Shown piece after piece: positions 25,975-34,827 of a stretch of 64,000 nucleotides of DNA. Both the position numbers and the translations under genes were made by a program. The notes beneath the pieces are model-generated. The model was not told where the DNA came from, did no database searches, and saw nothing but the letters and a program-made list of their open reading frames with translations. How positions within the stretch are numbered: the stretch's first letter is position 1; each line of letters begins with the position of its first letter. The stretch is from Aureimonas flava (lineage in GTDB: Bacteria; Pseudomonadota; Alphaproteobacteria; Rhizobiales; Rhizobiaceae): the NCBI RefSeq assembly GCF_003583935.1, contig NZ_QYRN01000008.1, forward strand, positions 1-64,000. The letters are read 5' to 3'.

Positions 25975-26826
25975 TCAGTCCTCGGTCGCGAAGTCCTTGA
26001 AGCGGCCGGCCCAGTCCTTGTGCCAGCGCGACAGCGGCGGACGGTTCTCGACGATGTCTCCGGCCGCCCAGCGGATGCGCTTCTCGTCCGTCCGCCGGTC
26101 CGTCTCCCCGTCCGGGCACAGGATGTAGAAATCCCCGGCCTCCAGCCGCTCCATCATGAAGTCCACGGTCTGGTCGGGCGTCCAGGCGCCCTCCGGCTTC
26201 TCGGTGCGGCCCCGCGCCGTGAGCCCGGTGAACACGAAGCCGGGGATCAGCAGCGCCGCCTGGACCTGGTGGCCTTCGGTCCCGCGCAGCTCGTGCTGGA
26301 GCGCCTCGGTGAACACCTTCACCCCGGCCTTGGACACGTTGTAGGCCGGATCGCCCGGCGGGGTGGTGATGCCCTGCTTGGACCCGGTGTTGACGATCAG
26401 CGCCGGCTCGCCGTGCGCCATCATGGCCGGTCCGAAGACCCGCGTTCCGTTGATCACGCCGCCGAGGTTGATCGACAGCACGGCGTCCCAGTTGGATTGG
26501 TCGCCGAAGATCGAGGAACCCGGCTGGATGCCGGCATTGTTCATCAGGACGTGGACCTTGCCGAGGCGCTCGGCGATGTGGCCGGCGGTCTTCTCCAGGC
26601 CCGCCCGGTCGCTGACGTCGCAGGCCGCCGCGACCACGCGCGTCTCGTCGCCGTCGGCCAGCGCCACCAGTTCCTCGTGCGCGGCGGCCAGATCGTCCAT
26701 CCGCCGGTCCACCACGGCGACCTTGAGGCCGGCGCGGGCGAAGCGGCGCGCGGCGGCAAGGCCGATGCCGCCCGCGCCCCCGATCACGACGGCGGTGTGG
26801 AGCGGGGCGATGGCGGGATGGTGCAT
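25975..26826 (-). CDS. Short-chain dehydrogenase/reductase
   Basis: A 283-residue classical SDR: nucleotide-binding VVIGGAGGIGLAAARRFA, the NNAG motif (VLMNNAGIQPG), a catalytic region with NTGSKQG and the YNVSKAG Tyr/Lys pair. The C-terminal extension (about 230-283) includes CPDGETDRRTDEKRIRWAAGD. Residues before the Gly-rich loop are short, so it is cytosolic. The substrate cannot be told from sequence. It is convergent with the cytochrome b561 gene, seven bases apart. Confidence 0.88.
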   Translation of the reverse strand: MHHPAIAPLHTAVVIGGAGGIGLAAARRFARAGLKVAVVDRRMDDLAAAHEELVALADGDETRVVAAACDVSDRAGLEKTAGHIAERLGKVHVLMNNAGIQPGSSIFGDQSNWDAVLSINLGGVINGTRVFGPAMMAHGEPALIVNTGSKQGITTPPGDPAYNVSKAGVKVFTEALQHELRGTEGHQVQAALLIPGFVFTGLTARGRTEKPEGAWTPDQTVDFMMERLEAGDFYILCPDGETDRRTDEKRIRWAAGDIVENRPPLSRWHKDWAGRFKDFATED

Positions 26827-27030
26827 CGGAATGATCCTCGGGTAGCTGCCTTCGATTCGCCTTGGACATAGCAGGCTCGCGCCCCATGGGGAGTGCGGGA
26901 AGCGAAAGGACGAACCGGCGATGCCTCACGGGCGCGTGGCCTCCACCGGCGGTCCCGGCTCCGGCAGGACGCCCCCGATCCACCGTCTCCGGCGCGGGGG
27001 TCTGCCCCACAGGCCCGAGGCGGGCGCGCC

Positions 27031-27300
27031 GTGATCCAAGACCCAAGCGCCGTCGGCGGCCGGGCCCCGCCCTCGGGCGACCGGTCGGCCTTCGCGGAAG
27101 CGATGCCCGCGTGGGAGCAGCGATCCCGGCACGAGGCGGCCGGGCTCGCGGAGCCCGTGCCCTTCGACCGGGGCCTGCCCCACCTCGTCGGCCATCTCCG
27201 GCCCTTCGGCCTTTCGGAGCCGGCGCATGCGGAGGCGGCGGCGCGCCCCTGCCGCTACGAGCCGCCGGTCTTCGTCGCCCCGCCTTGGGGAGGCAATTGA
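27031..27300 (+). CDS. Possible small unrecognised protein
   Basis: A GTG-started frame of 89 codons between the SDR gene and the cobalamin riboswitch. Its product (IQDPSAVGGRAPPSGDRS at the start, YEPPVFVAPPWGGN at the end) has one Cys and no membrane segment. No good ribosome site precedes it, and the region is so GC-rich that open frames arise easily. It could be a real small gene or a chance frame; comparison with relatives would settle it. Confidence 0.3.
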   Translation: MIQDPSAVGGRAPPSGDRSAFAEAMPAWEQRSRHEAAGLAEPVPFDRGLPHLVGHLRPFGLSEPAHAEAAARPCRYEPPVFVAPPWGGN

Positions 27301-27329
27301 CAGCGCCGGCGCCACGTCTATCCTCGCGC

Positions 27330-27545
27330 GCGGATGGTCTCGCCTCGCCAATGGCGCGGGCGAGCTAAGAGGGAATGCGAAGGGCCGACTTAACCCAAGG
27401 GCCCGTATCGCAGCCGACCCCGCGACTGTAGAACGGCGAGGCGCCCCCGCCGGCAGGCATCTGCCGGAAACGCCACTGGACGGGTTCGTCCGGGAAGGCA
27501 GGGGGAATGCCGGTGACCCGTGAGCCAGGAGACCTGCCATCCGTT
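27330..27545 (+). promoter_or_regulatory. Cobalamin riboswitch upstream of cbtB
   Basis: A leader with the conserved parts of the adenosylcobalamin aptamer in order. These are GAGGGAATGCGAAGG (from about 27369), CAGCCGACCCCGCGACTGTA (27411-27430), GCCACTG (27472-27478), GGGGGAATGCCGGTGACCC (about 27491-27509) and the B12 box AGCCAGGAGACCTGCC (27523-27538). Such RNAs lower expression of cobalt uptake and corrin genes when cobalamin is plentiful. It should govern cbtB-cbtA and probably the following cobP-cobW-cobN-cobO. The 5' edge is approximate. Confidence 0.95.
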
Positions 27546-27549
27546 TCGA

Positions 27550-27580
27550 GGCGGCCATTCCGGCCGCCGTCACGGAGGTT
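27550..27580 (+). promoter_or_regulatory. Stem-loop and ribosome site between riboswitch and cbtB (probable expression platform)
   Basis: Just after the B12 box, a 7-bp stem (GGCGGCC / GGCCGCC around ATTCC) lies directly before the ACGGAGG ribosome site of cbtB at about 27572-27578. There is no T-run, so control by ribosome access rather than termination fits better. This is inferred from position. Confidence 0.55.
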
Positions 27581-27587
27581 GAACACC

Positions 27588-27764
27588 ATGGCCCGTTCGA
27601 GCGCATCCGCTCTCAGCACACCCCTGTCCGCGCGCCTTCCGGCCGCGCTTCTCGCCCTCGCCGCCGGCGCCTTCCTCCTGTGGGGCGCGGGGTTTGCCGG
27701 CGCCGACGCGCTGCACGACACGGCGCACGACGCGCGCCACGCCATGGGCCTTCCCTGCCACTGA
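27588..27764 (+). CDS. cbtB: Cobalt transporter subunit CbtB
   Basis: A 58-residue protein with one membrane helix (AALLALAAGAFLLWGAGFAG) and a His-rich C-terminus (LHDTAHDARHAMGLPCH) that ends at the extracytoplasmic or membrane face. This is the normal form of CbtB, the small partner of CbtA. GGAGG lies nine bases before the ATG. The riboswitch immediately upstream and cbtA 144 bases downstream support a cobalt-uptake role, known from comparative genomics of B12-regulated transporters. Confidence 0.93.
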   Translation: MARSSASALSTPLSARLPAALLALAAGAFLLWGAGFAGADALHDTAHDARHAMGLPCH

Positions 27765-27908
27765 GCCGGCCCCGCCCGTCTCGTCATCCGTAAGGCTCCG
27801 CGTCGCGCGCCCGGTCCTCGGACCATCGCCGCGGCGCGACGGCCTTTCCATCGGCACGGTCACGGCTCGGATCGCGACGGCGCTCCGCCGGGCCGGGAGG
27901 GATATCCC

Positions 27909-28622
27909 ATGCTCGCACGCTTCTTCCTCGCCGCGCTCCTGGCCGGCATCCTCGCCGGCGTCGTCGTGACGCCCGTCCAGCATCTCAAGACCACGCCGCT
28001 GATCCTGGCGGCCGAGACATATGAGGGCGGAGGCGCGGCGCACGACCACGCCGCCTTCGTCCCGGGCCTCGTCTCCGCCGCCCACGCCCATGGCGGCGGC
28101 GAGCACGCCGAGGGCGGCACCGCCGGGCGGATCGGCGGGACGCTTCTCGCCAACGTCGTGATCGGCGCCGCCTTCTCGCTGCTGCTCCTGGCGGCGAGCC
28201 TCCTGGTCGACCGGCCGCTGACCGCCGCCAACGGCGCGATCTGGGGGCTGGCGGGCTTTGCCGTGCTCACCCTGGCGCCCGCGCTCGGACTGCCGCCCGA
28301 ACTGCCGGCCATGCCGGCGGCGGACCTTGCCGCGCGCCAGGCGTGGTGGCTCGCCACCGTGGCGATGGCGGCGGGCGGGCTGTGGCTGCTCGTGTTCCGT
28401 CGCGGCGGCCTTGCGATCCTCGGCGGCCTCGCCCCCCTGGCGCTGCCGCATCTGGTGGGCGCACCGCACCCGGACGACATCGCGAGCCCCGTGCCGGCGA
28501 CGCTGGCGGCCGAGTTCGCGGTCGCCTCGCTCTTCGTTTCGGCCCTGTTCTGGACCGCCGCCGGCGCGCTGCTCGGGCTCGGGCTCGACCGGGCGCGGCG
28601 CGGATCGGCCGTGGCGGCGTGA
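27909..28622 (+). CDS. cbtA: Cobalt transporter subunit CbtA
   Basis: A 237-residue membrane protein with about five helices. The first is [21 protein letters not shown] His-rich loop follows ([28 protein letters not shown], described here in parts at about 42-72), then [12 protein letters not shown] near the middle. These are typical CbtA features and suit Co2+ handling. cobP begins inside its stop (GTGA), so uptake and corrin genes are co-expressed under the upstream riboswitch. Confidence 0.92.
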   Translation: MLARFFLAALLAGILAGVVVTPVQHLKTTPLILAAETYEGGGAAHDHAAFVPGLVSAAHAHGGGEHAEGGTAGRIGGTLLANVVIGAAFSLLLLAASLLVDRPLTAANGAIWGLAGFAVLTLAPALGLPPELPAMPAADLAARQAWWLATVAMAAGGLWLLVFRRGGLAILGGLAPLALPHLVGAPHPDDIASPVPATLAAEFAVASLFVSALFWTAAGALLGLGLDRARRGSAVAA

Positions 28623-29131
28623 GCCTCCATTTCGTCCTCGGCGGGGCGCGTTCGGGCAAGAGCGCCTTCGCCGAGGCGCTCGTCTCGGCCAGCGGCCTCC
28701 GCCCCCTGTATCTCGCCACCGGCCGCGCCTTCGACGCCGAGATGCGGGCGCGCATCGCCGAGCACCGCGAGCGGCGTCCGCCCCCGTGGGAAACGGTGGA
28801 GGCGCCGCTCCGCCTGGCCGAGGCGCTCCGGCGCGAGGCGCATGGCGACCGGGCCGTCCTGGTCGACTGCCTCACCCTCTGGCTCACCAACCTGATGCTG
28901 GAGGACCACGACGTTCCCGCCGCCTTCGCGGCCCTCGCCACGGCCCTCGCGGCTCCGCTTCCCGGCCTCGTGGTGATCGTCTCCAACGAGGTCGGCCTGT
29001 CCATCGTGCCGGACAACCGCATGGCGCGCGACTTCCGCGACCATGCCGGCCGGCTCCACCAACGCGTCGCGGCGCTGGCCGGCGAGGTCACCTTCGTCGC
29101 CGCCGGCCTGCCGCTGAAACTGAAAGGCTGA
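28619..29131 (+). CDS. cobP: Bifunctional adenosylcobinamide kinase / adenosylcobinamide-phosphate guanylyltransferase
   Basis: A 170-residue enzyme of nucleotide-loop assembly (CobP/CobU). It has the P-loop [17 protein letters not shown] at the N-terminus, [18 protein letters not shown] with the guanylyl-accepting His region, [13 protein letters not shown] and [13 protein letters not shown]. The GTG start overlaps the cbtA stop. Four bases separate its stop from the cobW ATG. Confidence 0.94.
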   Translation: MSLHFVLGGARSGKSAFAEALVSASGLRPLYLATGRAFDAEMRARIAEHRERRPPPWETVEAPLRLAEALRREAHGDRAVLVDCLTLWLTNLMLEDHDVPAAFAALATALAAPLPGLVVIVSNEVGLSIVPDNRMARDFRDHAGRLHQRVAALAGEVTFVAAGLPLKLKG

Positions 29132-29135
29132 CGCC

Positions 29136-30212
29136 ATGCAGAAGATTCCCGCCACCGTGATCACCGGCTTCCTGGGCGCCGGCAAGACCACGCTGATCCG
29201 CAACCTCCTCCAGAACGCCGGCGGCCGGCGCATCGCGCTCGTCATCAACGAGTTCGGCGACCTCGGCGTCGACGGCGACATCCTGAAGGGCTGCGGCGTC
29301 GAGACCTGCCGCGAGGAGGACGTGGTCGAGCTCACCAACGGCTGCATCTGCTGCACCGTCGCCGACGACTTCATCCCCACGATGGAGAAGCTCCTGGAGC
29401 GGAGCGACCGGCTCGACCACATCGTGATCGAGACCTCGGGCCTCGCCCTGCCCCAGCCGCTGGTGGCCGCCTTCAACTGGCCCGAGGTGAAGGCGCGCGT
29501 CACGGTGGACGGCGTGGTCACCGTGATCGACGCGGCGGCGGTGGCCGCCGGGCGCTTCGCCGACGACGAGGAGAAGGTCCGGGCCGCACGCGAGGCCGAC
29601 GAGAGCCTCGACCACGACAACCCGCTGGAGGAGCTGTTCGAGGACCAGATCCGGGCCGCCGACCTCCTGGTCCTCAACAAGGCCGACCTGGTGGACGCGC
29701 AGACCCTGGCCGGCGTGCGCGCCAAGGTGGAGGCCGAGGCCGGCCGTCGGCTCGCCGTGGTCTCGTCCGAGAACGGCCGCCTGCCGGCCGACGTGCTGCT
29801 CGGCCTCGGCGCGGGCACGGAGGACCTGATCGCCGGGCGCCGGTCGCACCACGAGATCCACCACGCGGACGGCCACGAGCACGACCACGACGACTTCGAG
29901 AGCTTCGTCGTGGAAGGCGGCGAATGCGCCTCGGTGGAGGCGCTGACGGAAGGGCTGCGGACGATCGTCGCGGCCCACGACATCCTGCGCCTCAAGGGCT
30001 TCGCCGCCATCCGGGGCAAGCCGATGCGCCTCGTGGTCCAGGCCGTGGGCGGGCGGATCGAGACCTATTTCGACCGGCCCTTCGCGCCCGGCGAGACGCG
30101 CGGCACGCGCCTCGTCGCGATCGGCCTGCACGACGCGATGGATCGCGGCGAGGCGGCCATTCGCGAGGCGGTGGCGGCCCTGGCGCTGCCGGCCCGCGCG
30201 GCGGCCGAGTAG
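29136..30212 (+). CDS. cobW: CobW-family GTP-dependent metallochaperone
   Basis: A 358-residue G3E GTPase thought to deliver Co2+ to CobN. It shows Walker A GFLGAGKTTLIRNLL, the metal-site GCICC near residue 71, the NKAD guanine motif, and a His-rich insert (SHHEIHHADGHEHDHDD) near 240. The CobW C-terminal domain follows (ILRLKGFAAIRGKPMRLVVQ). It stands one base before cobN, its expected client. Confidence 0.95.
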   Translation: MQKIPATVITGFLGAGKTTLIRNLLQNAGGRRIALVINEFGDLGVDGDILKGCGVETCREEDVVELTNGCICCTVADDFIPTMEKLLERSDRLDHIVIETSGLALPQPLVAAFNWPEVKARVTVDGVVTVIDAAAVAAGRFADDEEKVRAAREADESLDHDNPLEELFEDQIRAADLLVLNKADLVDAQTLAGVRAKVEAEAGRRLAVVSSENGRLPADVLLGLGAGTEDLIAGRRSHHEIHHADGHEHDHDDFESFVVEGGECASVEALTEGLRTIVAAHDILRLKGFAAIRGKPMRLVVQAVGGRIETYFDRPFAPGETRGTRLVAIGLHDAMDRGEAAIREAVAALALPARAAAE

Positions 30213-30213
30213 C

Positions 30214-33200
30214 ATGCACCTCCTCGCCCTCCAGCGCGGCACGCTCGCCGACGGGCGCGAGGCGGTGGACCTCGGCCAGTCGCCGGGGCGCGTCCTGGTC
30301 CTGTCGGCCGCCGACACCGAGCTCGCCGCGCTCGCCTTCGCCGCCGACCGGCTGGGCCTCGCGGAGGGCGACCTTCGCCTCGCCAACCTCCTGCGCCTCG
30401 GGCATCCGATGTCGGTCGACACCCATGTGGAACGCATGGAGGGGCACGTCCGGCTCGTGGTGATTCGGCTGCTCGGGGGCGCCGCCTACTGGCCGCACGG
30501 CTGCGAGGCCTGGAGCGCGGCCGCGCGGCGGCGCGGCTTCGCCCTCGCCGTCCTGCCGGGCGACGACCGATCCGATCCCGGCCTCGACCGCTTCTCCACG
30601 CTACGCGAGCCGGAGCGCGAGCGCCTCTGGGCCTATCTGCGCGAGGGAGGCGCGGCCAATGCCGACGCCTTCCTGCGCTCGGCGCTGGCGCTGGCGGGCG
30701 GCGCGACGCCGGACGAGGCGCCCGCCCGCCCGATCCTCAAGGCCGGGCGGCTGGAGCGGCCGGGAGCGCCGCCGCCGGACCCGGCACGGCCGCTCGCCGC
30801 CGTGGTGTTCTACCGCGCGCTGGTGCAGAGCGGGCAGACCGAGGCGGTGGAGGCGCTGGCACGGGCGCTGGAGGCCGAGGGCTTCGACACGCTGCCGGCC
30901 TTCGTCTCGGGTCTCAAGGACCCGGTCAGCGTCGAGACGTTGCGCGCGCTCTTCGCCCCGCGCCCACCCGACGTGGTGGTCAACCTCACGGGGTTCGCCA
31001 CCTCCGCGCCCGGCCGCCCCTTCGCCCCGACGGTGCTTGACGCGGGCGGCGCCGTGGTGCTCCAGGGCGTGCTGGCCGGCACCACCCGCGAGGCCTGGGA
31101 GGCTTCCGCCCAAGGGCTTTCGGCCCGCGACCTCGCGATGAACGTCGCCTTGCCCGAGGTGGACGGGCGGGTGCCGACGCGGGCGCTCGCCTTCAAGTCG
31201 GCGGGCGAATGGCACGCGCGCACCCAGAGCGACGTGGTGGCCCATCGGCCGGAGCCCGGCCGCGTCGCCTTCGTCGCCGCGCTCGCCGCGCGTTGGGCCG
31301 CGCTCCGGCGCACGCCGGCGGCGGAACGGCGCGTCGCCGTCATGCTCGCCAACTATCCCAACCGCGACGGCCGGCTCGCCAACGGCGTCGGCCTCGACAC
31401 CCCGGCCGGCACGATCGAGGTCCTGCGGGCCCTGCAGGCCGCGGGCTACCGCACGGGCCCCCTGCCGCCCGACGGCAACGCGCTGATCGCCCATCTCCAG
31501 GCGGGCCCGACCAATGCGGGCCGCGCCGGGCGCATGGTGCGCGAGACGCTGTCGCTCGAACGCTACCTCCGCTTCCTCGAATCGCTGCCCGCCCCCGCGC
31601 AAACCGCCGTGACGGACCGCTGGGGCGCGCCGGAGCGCGACCCGTTCTTCGACGCCGCCCGAGGCTTCGCCCTGCCGCTCGCCCGGTTCGGCAACGTGAT
31701 CGTCGGCATCCAGCCGGCGCGCGGCTACAACATCGACCCCAAGGAGACCTATCACGCGCCGGACCTGGCGCCGCCGCACGGCTACCTCGCCACCTACGCC
31801 TTCCTGCGCGAGGCGTTCGGCGCGCAGGCGGTGGTCCACATGGGCAAGCACGGCAACCTCGAATGGCTGCCGGGCAAGGCGCTGGCGCTTTCGGACGCCT
31901 GCTTCCCCGAGGCGGTGCTCGGCCCCCTGCCCCATCTCTATCCGTTCATCGTCAACGATCCCGGCGAGGGCACGCAGGCCAAGCGTCGCGCCGGGGCCGT
32001 GATCGTGGACCACCTCACCCCGCCGCTCACCCGCGCCGAGAGCCACGGCCCGGCGCGCGATCTCGAACGGCTGGTGGACGAGTACTACGAGGCCGCGCAG
32101 GGCGATCCGCGCCGCACCGCGCTCCTGAAGCGCCAGATCCTGGACATGCTGGCGGACACGAGCCTCGGCGCCGACGCCGGCCTCGCGCCCGGAGACGTGG
32201 ACGACGCGGCGCTGGGGCGGCTCGACGCCTGGCTCTGCGACCTCAAGGAGATGCAGATCCGCGACGGGCTGCACGTGTTCGGCCGGGCACCGGAAGGACG
32301 GCTCCTGGACGATCTCACGGTGGCCCTCGCGCGGCTGCCGCGCGGCCACGAGCCGGCCGACGCCTCGCTCCTGCGCGCCCTGGCCGCCGATCTCGGCCTC
32401 GGCGCGTTCGATCCGCTGGACTGCGCCATGGGCGAGCCCTGGGGCGGGCCGCGTCCGCCGTGTCTCGGGGAAACGACGCCGGACCCGTGGCGCACGGCGG
32501 GCGACACGGTGGAGCGGCTGGAGCTTCTGGCTGCCGGGCTCGTCGCCGGCGGCCGCGCGCCCGAGCGCGGCTGGACCGCCACCTGCTGCGTGCTCGCCGA
32601 GATCGAGAACCGGCTGCGCCCGGCCGTGGTGGCCTGCGGCCCCGCCGAGATCGCCGGTCTCCTCGCCGGCCTCGACGGGCGCTTCGTGCCACCCGGCCCC
32701 TCGGGCGCGCCGACGCGCGGGCGGCCGGACGTCCTGCCCACGGGCCGCAACTTCTTCTCGGTCGACACGCGCGCCGTGCCGACCGAGGCGGCCTGGGCGC
32801 TCGGCCGCAAGTCCGCCGAGCTCCTGGTCGCCCGCCACCTCCAGGACCAGGGCGAATGGCTGCGCGCCGCCGGCCTCACCTGCTGGGGCACCGCCAACAT
32901 GCGCACCGGCGGCGACGACATCGCCCAGGGCCTCGCGCTGATCGGGGCCCGGCCGACCTGGGATCGCGCCTCCGGCCGCGTGACGGGCTTCGAGATCGTT
33001 CCGCCCGCCGTGCTCGGGAGGCCGCGCGTCGACGTGACGCTGCGCGTCTCGGGCTTCTTCCGCGACGCCTTTCCCGAACAGATCGCCCTGTTCGACCGGG
33101 CGGTGCGCGCCGTGGGCGCTCTGGAGGAGGACGAGGACGACAATCCGATCGCCGCGCGCATGGCGCGCGAGGCGCGCGCGCTGGAAGACGCCGGCCTCGA

Positions 33201-33927
33201 CGCCGGGGCGGCGCGCCGGCGCGCGGGCTTTCGCGTGTTCGGCTCGAAACCCGGCGCCTACGGCGCGGGGCTGCAGGCGCTGATCGACGAGGGCGGCTGG
33301 GAGACGCGGGCGGACCTGGCCGAATCCTTCCTCCACTGGAGCGCCTACGCCTACGGCGCGGACGCCGAGGGCCTGCCCGAACGCGCCGCCTTCGAGGTCC
33401 GCCTCGGGCAGATGGAGGCGGTGATCCAGAACCAGGACAACCGCGAGCACGACCTTCTGGATTCCGACGACTACTACCAGTTCCAGGGCGGCATGAGCGC
33501 GGCCGTGCAGCACCTGTCCGGCCAGGCGCCCCGCGCCTACCACACCGACCATTCGCGCCCCGAGCGGCCGGTGATCCGAACCCTGGACGAGGAGATCGCC
33601 CGCGTGGTGCGCGCGCGCGCCGTGAACCCCAAGTGGATCGCGGGCGTCATGCGCCACGGCTACAAGGGCGCCTTCGAGATGGCGGCGACGGTGGACTACC
33701 TGTTCGCCTTCGCGGCCACGACCGACGCGGTGGCCGACCGCCACTTCGACCTCGTGCACGCCGCCTATCTGGAGGACCGGCGCGTCGTCGCGTTCCTGGA
33801 GCACAACAACCCGGCCGCGCTCGCCGAGATGAAGGCGCGCTTCGCCGAGGCCGTCGCGCGCGGGCTCTGGCATCCGCGCTCCAACTCGGCGAGATTCGCC
33901 CCCGAATCGGAGGACCCCGTCCCATGA
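30214..33927 (+). CDS. cobN: Cobaltochelatase large subunit CobN
   Basis: A 1237-residue subunit of the ATP-dependent chelatase that inserts Co2+ into hydrogenobyrinate a,c-diamide in the late-cobalt pathway. Family segments include GYNIDPKETYHAPDLAPPHG, HMGKHGNLEWLPGKALALS from residue 543, PFIVNDPGEGTQAKRR, LPTGRNFFSVD and ENQDNREHDLLDSDDYYQF-type sequence near 1070. The ChlI/ChlD-like partners CobS and CobT (chelatase) are not in the window and must lie elsewhere if the enzyme is active. Its stop overlaps the cobO start. Confidence 0.95.
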   Translation: MHLLALQRGTLADGREAVDLGQSPGRVLVLSAADTELAALAFAADRLGLAEGDLRLANLLRLGHPMSVDTHVERMEGHVRLVVIRLLGGAAYWPHGCEAWSAAARRRGFALAVLPGDDRSDPGLDRFSTLREPERERLWAYLREGGAANADAFLRSALALAGGATPDEAPARPILKAGRLERPGAPPPDPARPLAAVVFYRALVQSGQTEAVEALARALEAEGFDTLPAFVSGLKDPVSVETLRALFAPRPPDVVVNLTGFATSAPGRPFAPTVLDAGGAVVLQGVLAGTTREAWEASAQGLSARDLAMNVALPEVDGRVPTRALAFKSAGEWHARTQSDVVAHRPEPGRVAFVAALAARWAALRRTPAAERRVAVMLANYPNRDGRLANGVGLDTPAGTIEVLRALQAAGYRTGPLPPDGNALIAHLQAGPTNAGRAGRMVRETLSLERYLRFLESLPAPAQTAVTDRWGAPERDPFFDAARGFALPLARFGNVIVGIQPARGYNIDPKETYHAPDLAPPHGYLATYAFLREAFGAQAVVHMGKHGNLEWLPGKALALSDACFPEAVLGPLPHLYPFIVNDPGEGTQAKRRAGAVIVDHLTPPLTRAESHGPARDLERLVDEYYEAAQGDPRRTALLKRQILDMLADTSLGADAGLAPGDVDDAALGRLDAWLCDLKEMQIRDGLHVFGRAPEGRLLDDLTVALARLPRGHEPADASLLRALAADLGLGAFDPLDCAMGEPWGGPRPPCLGETTPDPWRTAGDTVERLELLAAGLVAGGRAPERGWTATCCVLAEIENRLRPAVVACGPAEIAGLLAGLDGRFVPPGPSGAPTRGRPDVLPTGRNFFSVDTRAVPTEAAWALGRKSAELLVARHLQDQGEWLRAAGLTCWGTANMRTGGDDIAQGLALIGARPTWDRASGRVTGFEIVPPAVLGRPRVDVTLRVSGFFRDAFPEQIALFDRAVRAVGALEEDEDDNPIAARMAREARALEDAGLDAGAARRRAGFRVFGSKPGAYGAGLQALIDEGGWETRADLAESFLHWSAYAYGADAEGLPERAAFEVRLGQMEAVIQNQDNREHDLLDSDDYYQFQGGMSAAVQHLSGQAPRAYHTDHSRPERPVIRTLDEEIARVVRARAVNPKWIAGVMRHGYKGAFEMAATVDYLFAFAATTDAVADRHFDLVHAAYLEDRRVVAFLEHNNPAALAEMKARFAEAVARGLWHPRSNSARFAPESEDPVP

Positions 33928-34565
33928 GCGAGAAATCCCCCCTGCTGGCCGCGATGAGCGAGGAGGAGCTCGACGCCCGCCACGCCGAGAAGATGCGCAA
34001 GAAGAAGGCGGCGCGCGACAAGATCCTGGCGACCAAGACGCAGGAGAAGGGCCTCGTCATCGTCCACACCGGCAAGGGCAAGGGCAAGTCGACGGCCGCC
34101 TTCGGCCTGGTGTTCCGTGCGCTCGGCAACGGCATGAAGGTCGGCATCGTCCAGTTCGTGAAGGGCAGGTGGGAGACCGGCGAGCGCCAGGCCCTGGAAC
34201 GCTTTCCCGGCGAGGTGACGATCACCGCCATGGGCGATGGCTTCACCTGGGAGACGCAGGACCGCCAGCGCGACATCGCCGCCGCCCGCCAGGCCTGGGA
34301 GCGCGCCAAGGCGCTGATCGCGGACGAGGAGCACCAGATGGTGGTGCTGGACGAGCTCAACATCGTCCTGCGCTACGAATACATTCCGGTCGCCGAGGTG
34401 GTGGACTTCCTGCGCGAGCACAAGCCCGAGATGAAGCACGTGGTGATCACCGGCCGCAACGCGCGCGAGGAACTCGTCGAGTTCGCCGATCTCGTCACCG
34501 AGATGGAGATGGTGAAGCACCCGTTCCGCTCCGGCATCAAGGCGCAGCGGGGCATCGAGTTCTGA
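33924..34565 (+). CDS. cobO: Cob(I)yrinic acid a,c-diamide adenosyltransferase CobO
   Basis: Adds the 5'-deoxyadenosyl ligand to the reduced corrinoid. The 213-residue CobA/CobO-type protein has a basic N-terminal helix region, the P-loop IVHTGKGKGKSTAAFGL, VQFVKGRWETGE, VVLDELNIVLRY and a C-terminal MEMVKHPFRSGIKAQRGIEF. It starts in the cobN stop (ATGA) and is the last gene of the riboswitch-led run. Confidence 0.96.
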   Translation: MSEKSPLLAAMSEEELDARHAEKMRKKKAARDKILATKTQEKGLVIVHTGKGKGKSTAAFGLVFRALGNGMKVGIVQFVKGRWETGERQALERFPGEVTITAMGDGFTWETQDRQRDIAAARQAWERAKALIADEEHQMVVLDELNIVLRYEYIPVAEVVDFLREHKPEMKHVVITGRNAREELVEFADLVTEMEMVKHPFRSGIKAQRGIEF

Positions 34566-34750
34566 ACGCGGGCGAGGCGGAGCGGCCGGGTCCAGTGCAC
34601 CGGCGGACGTAACGAATGGGTTTCGGACGCGGCCAAGCGGAAAGCCAGCCGGCGGTCGGCCGTTCCAAAGCGCTCGCGTCCGTCGGGGCGGTGCTTCGAA
34701 CCGGACGTTCACCGAACGTCCCTGTGACCTGATCCCGCAGGTGGCGTAGC

Positions 34751-34776
34751 GCAAGCCTTCCGCATGGTAGGCTTGC
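34751..34776. other. 8-bp inverted repeat upstream of the membrane-protein gene
   Basis: GCAAGCCT and AGGCTTGC form a perfect 8-bp stem around a 10-base loop, in the 262-base spacer between cobO and the next gene. There is no following T-run, so a terminator is unproven. It could also be an operator for the gene at 34828. Nothing else is recognisable in the spacer. Confidence 0.45.
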
Positions 34777-34827
34777 CGGCACCCATCGCAGGTCGCGTCG
34801 GCTCGAACACAATGCGGGATCGCGTCC

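Noticed and set aside
26893-27030. Upstream extension of the small frame ending at 27300
   Set aside because: The added residues are Arg/Pro-rich noise without a ribosome site; even the short version is doubtful.
31209-34565. A 1118-codon plus-strand frame across cobN and cobO, and the opposite 1090-codon frame at 30601-33873
   Set aside because: Only the cobN and cobO frames show family motifs. The shadow frame contains cobO at its end simply because cobO is in that frame.
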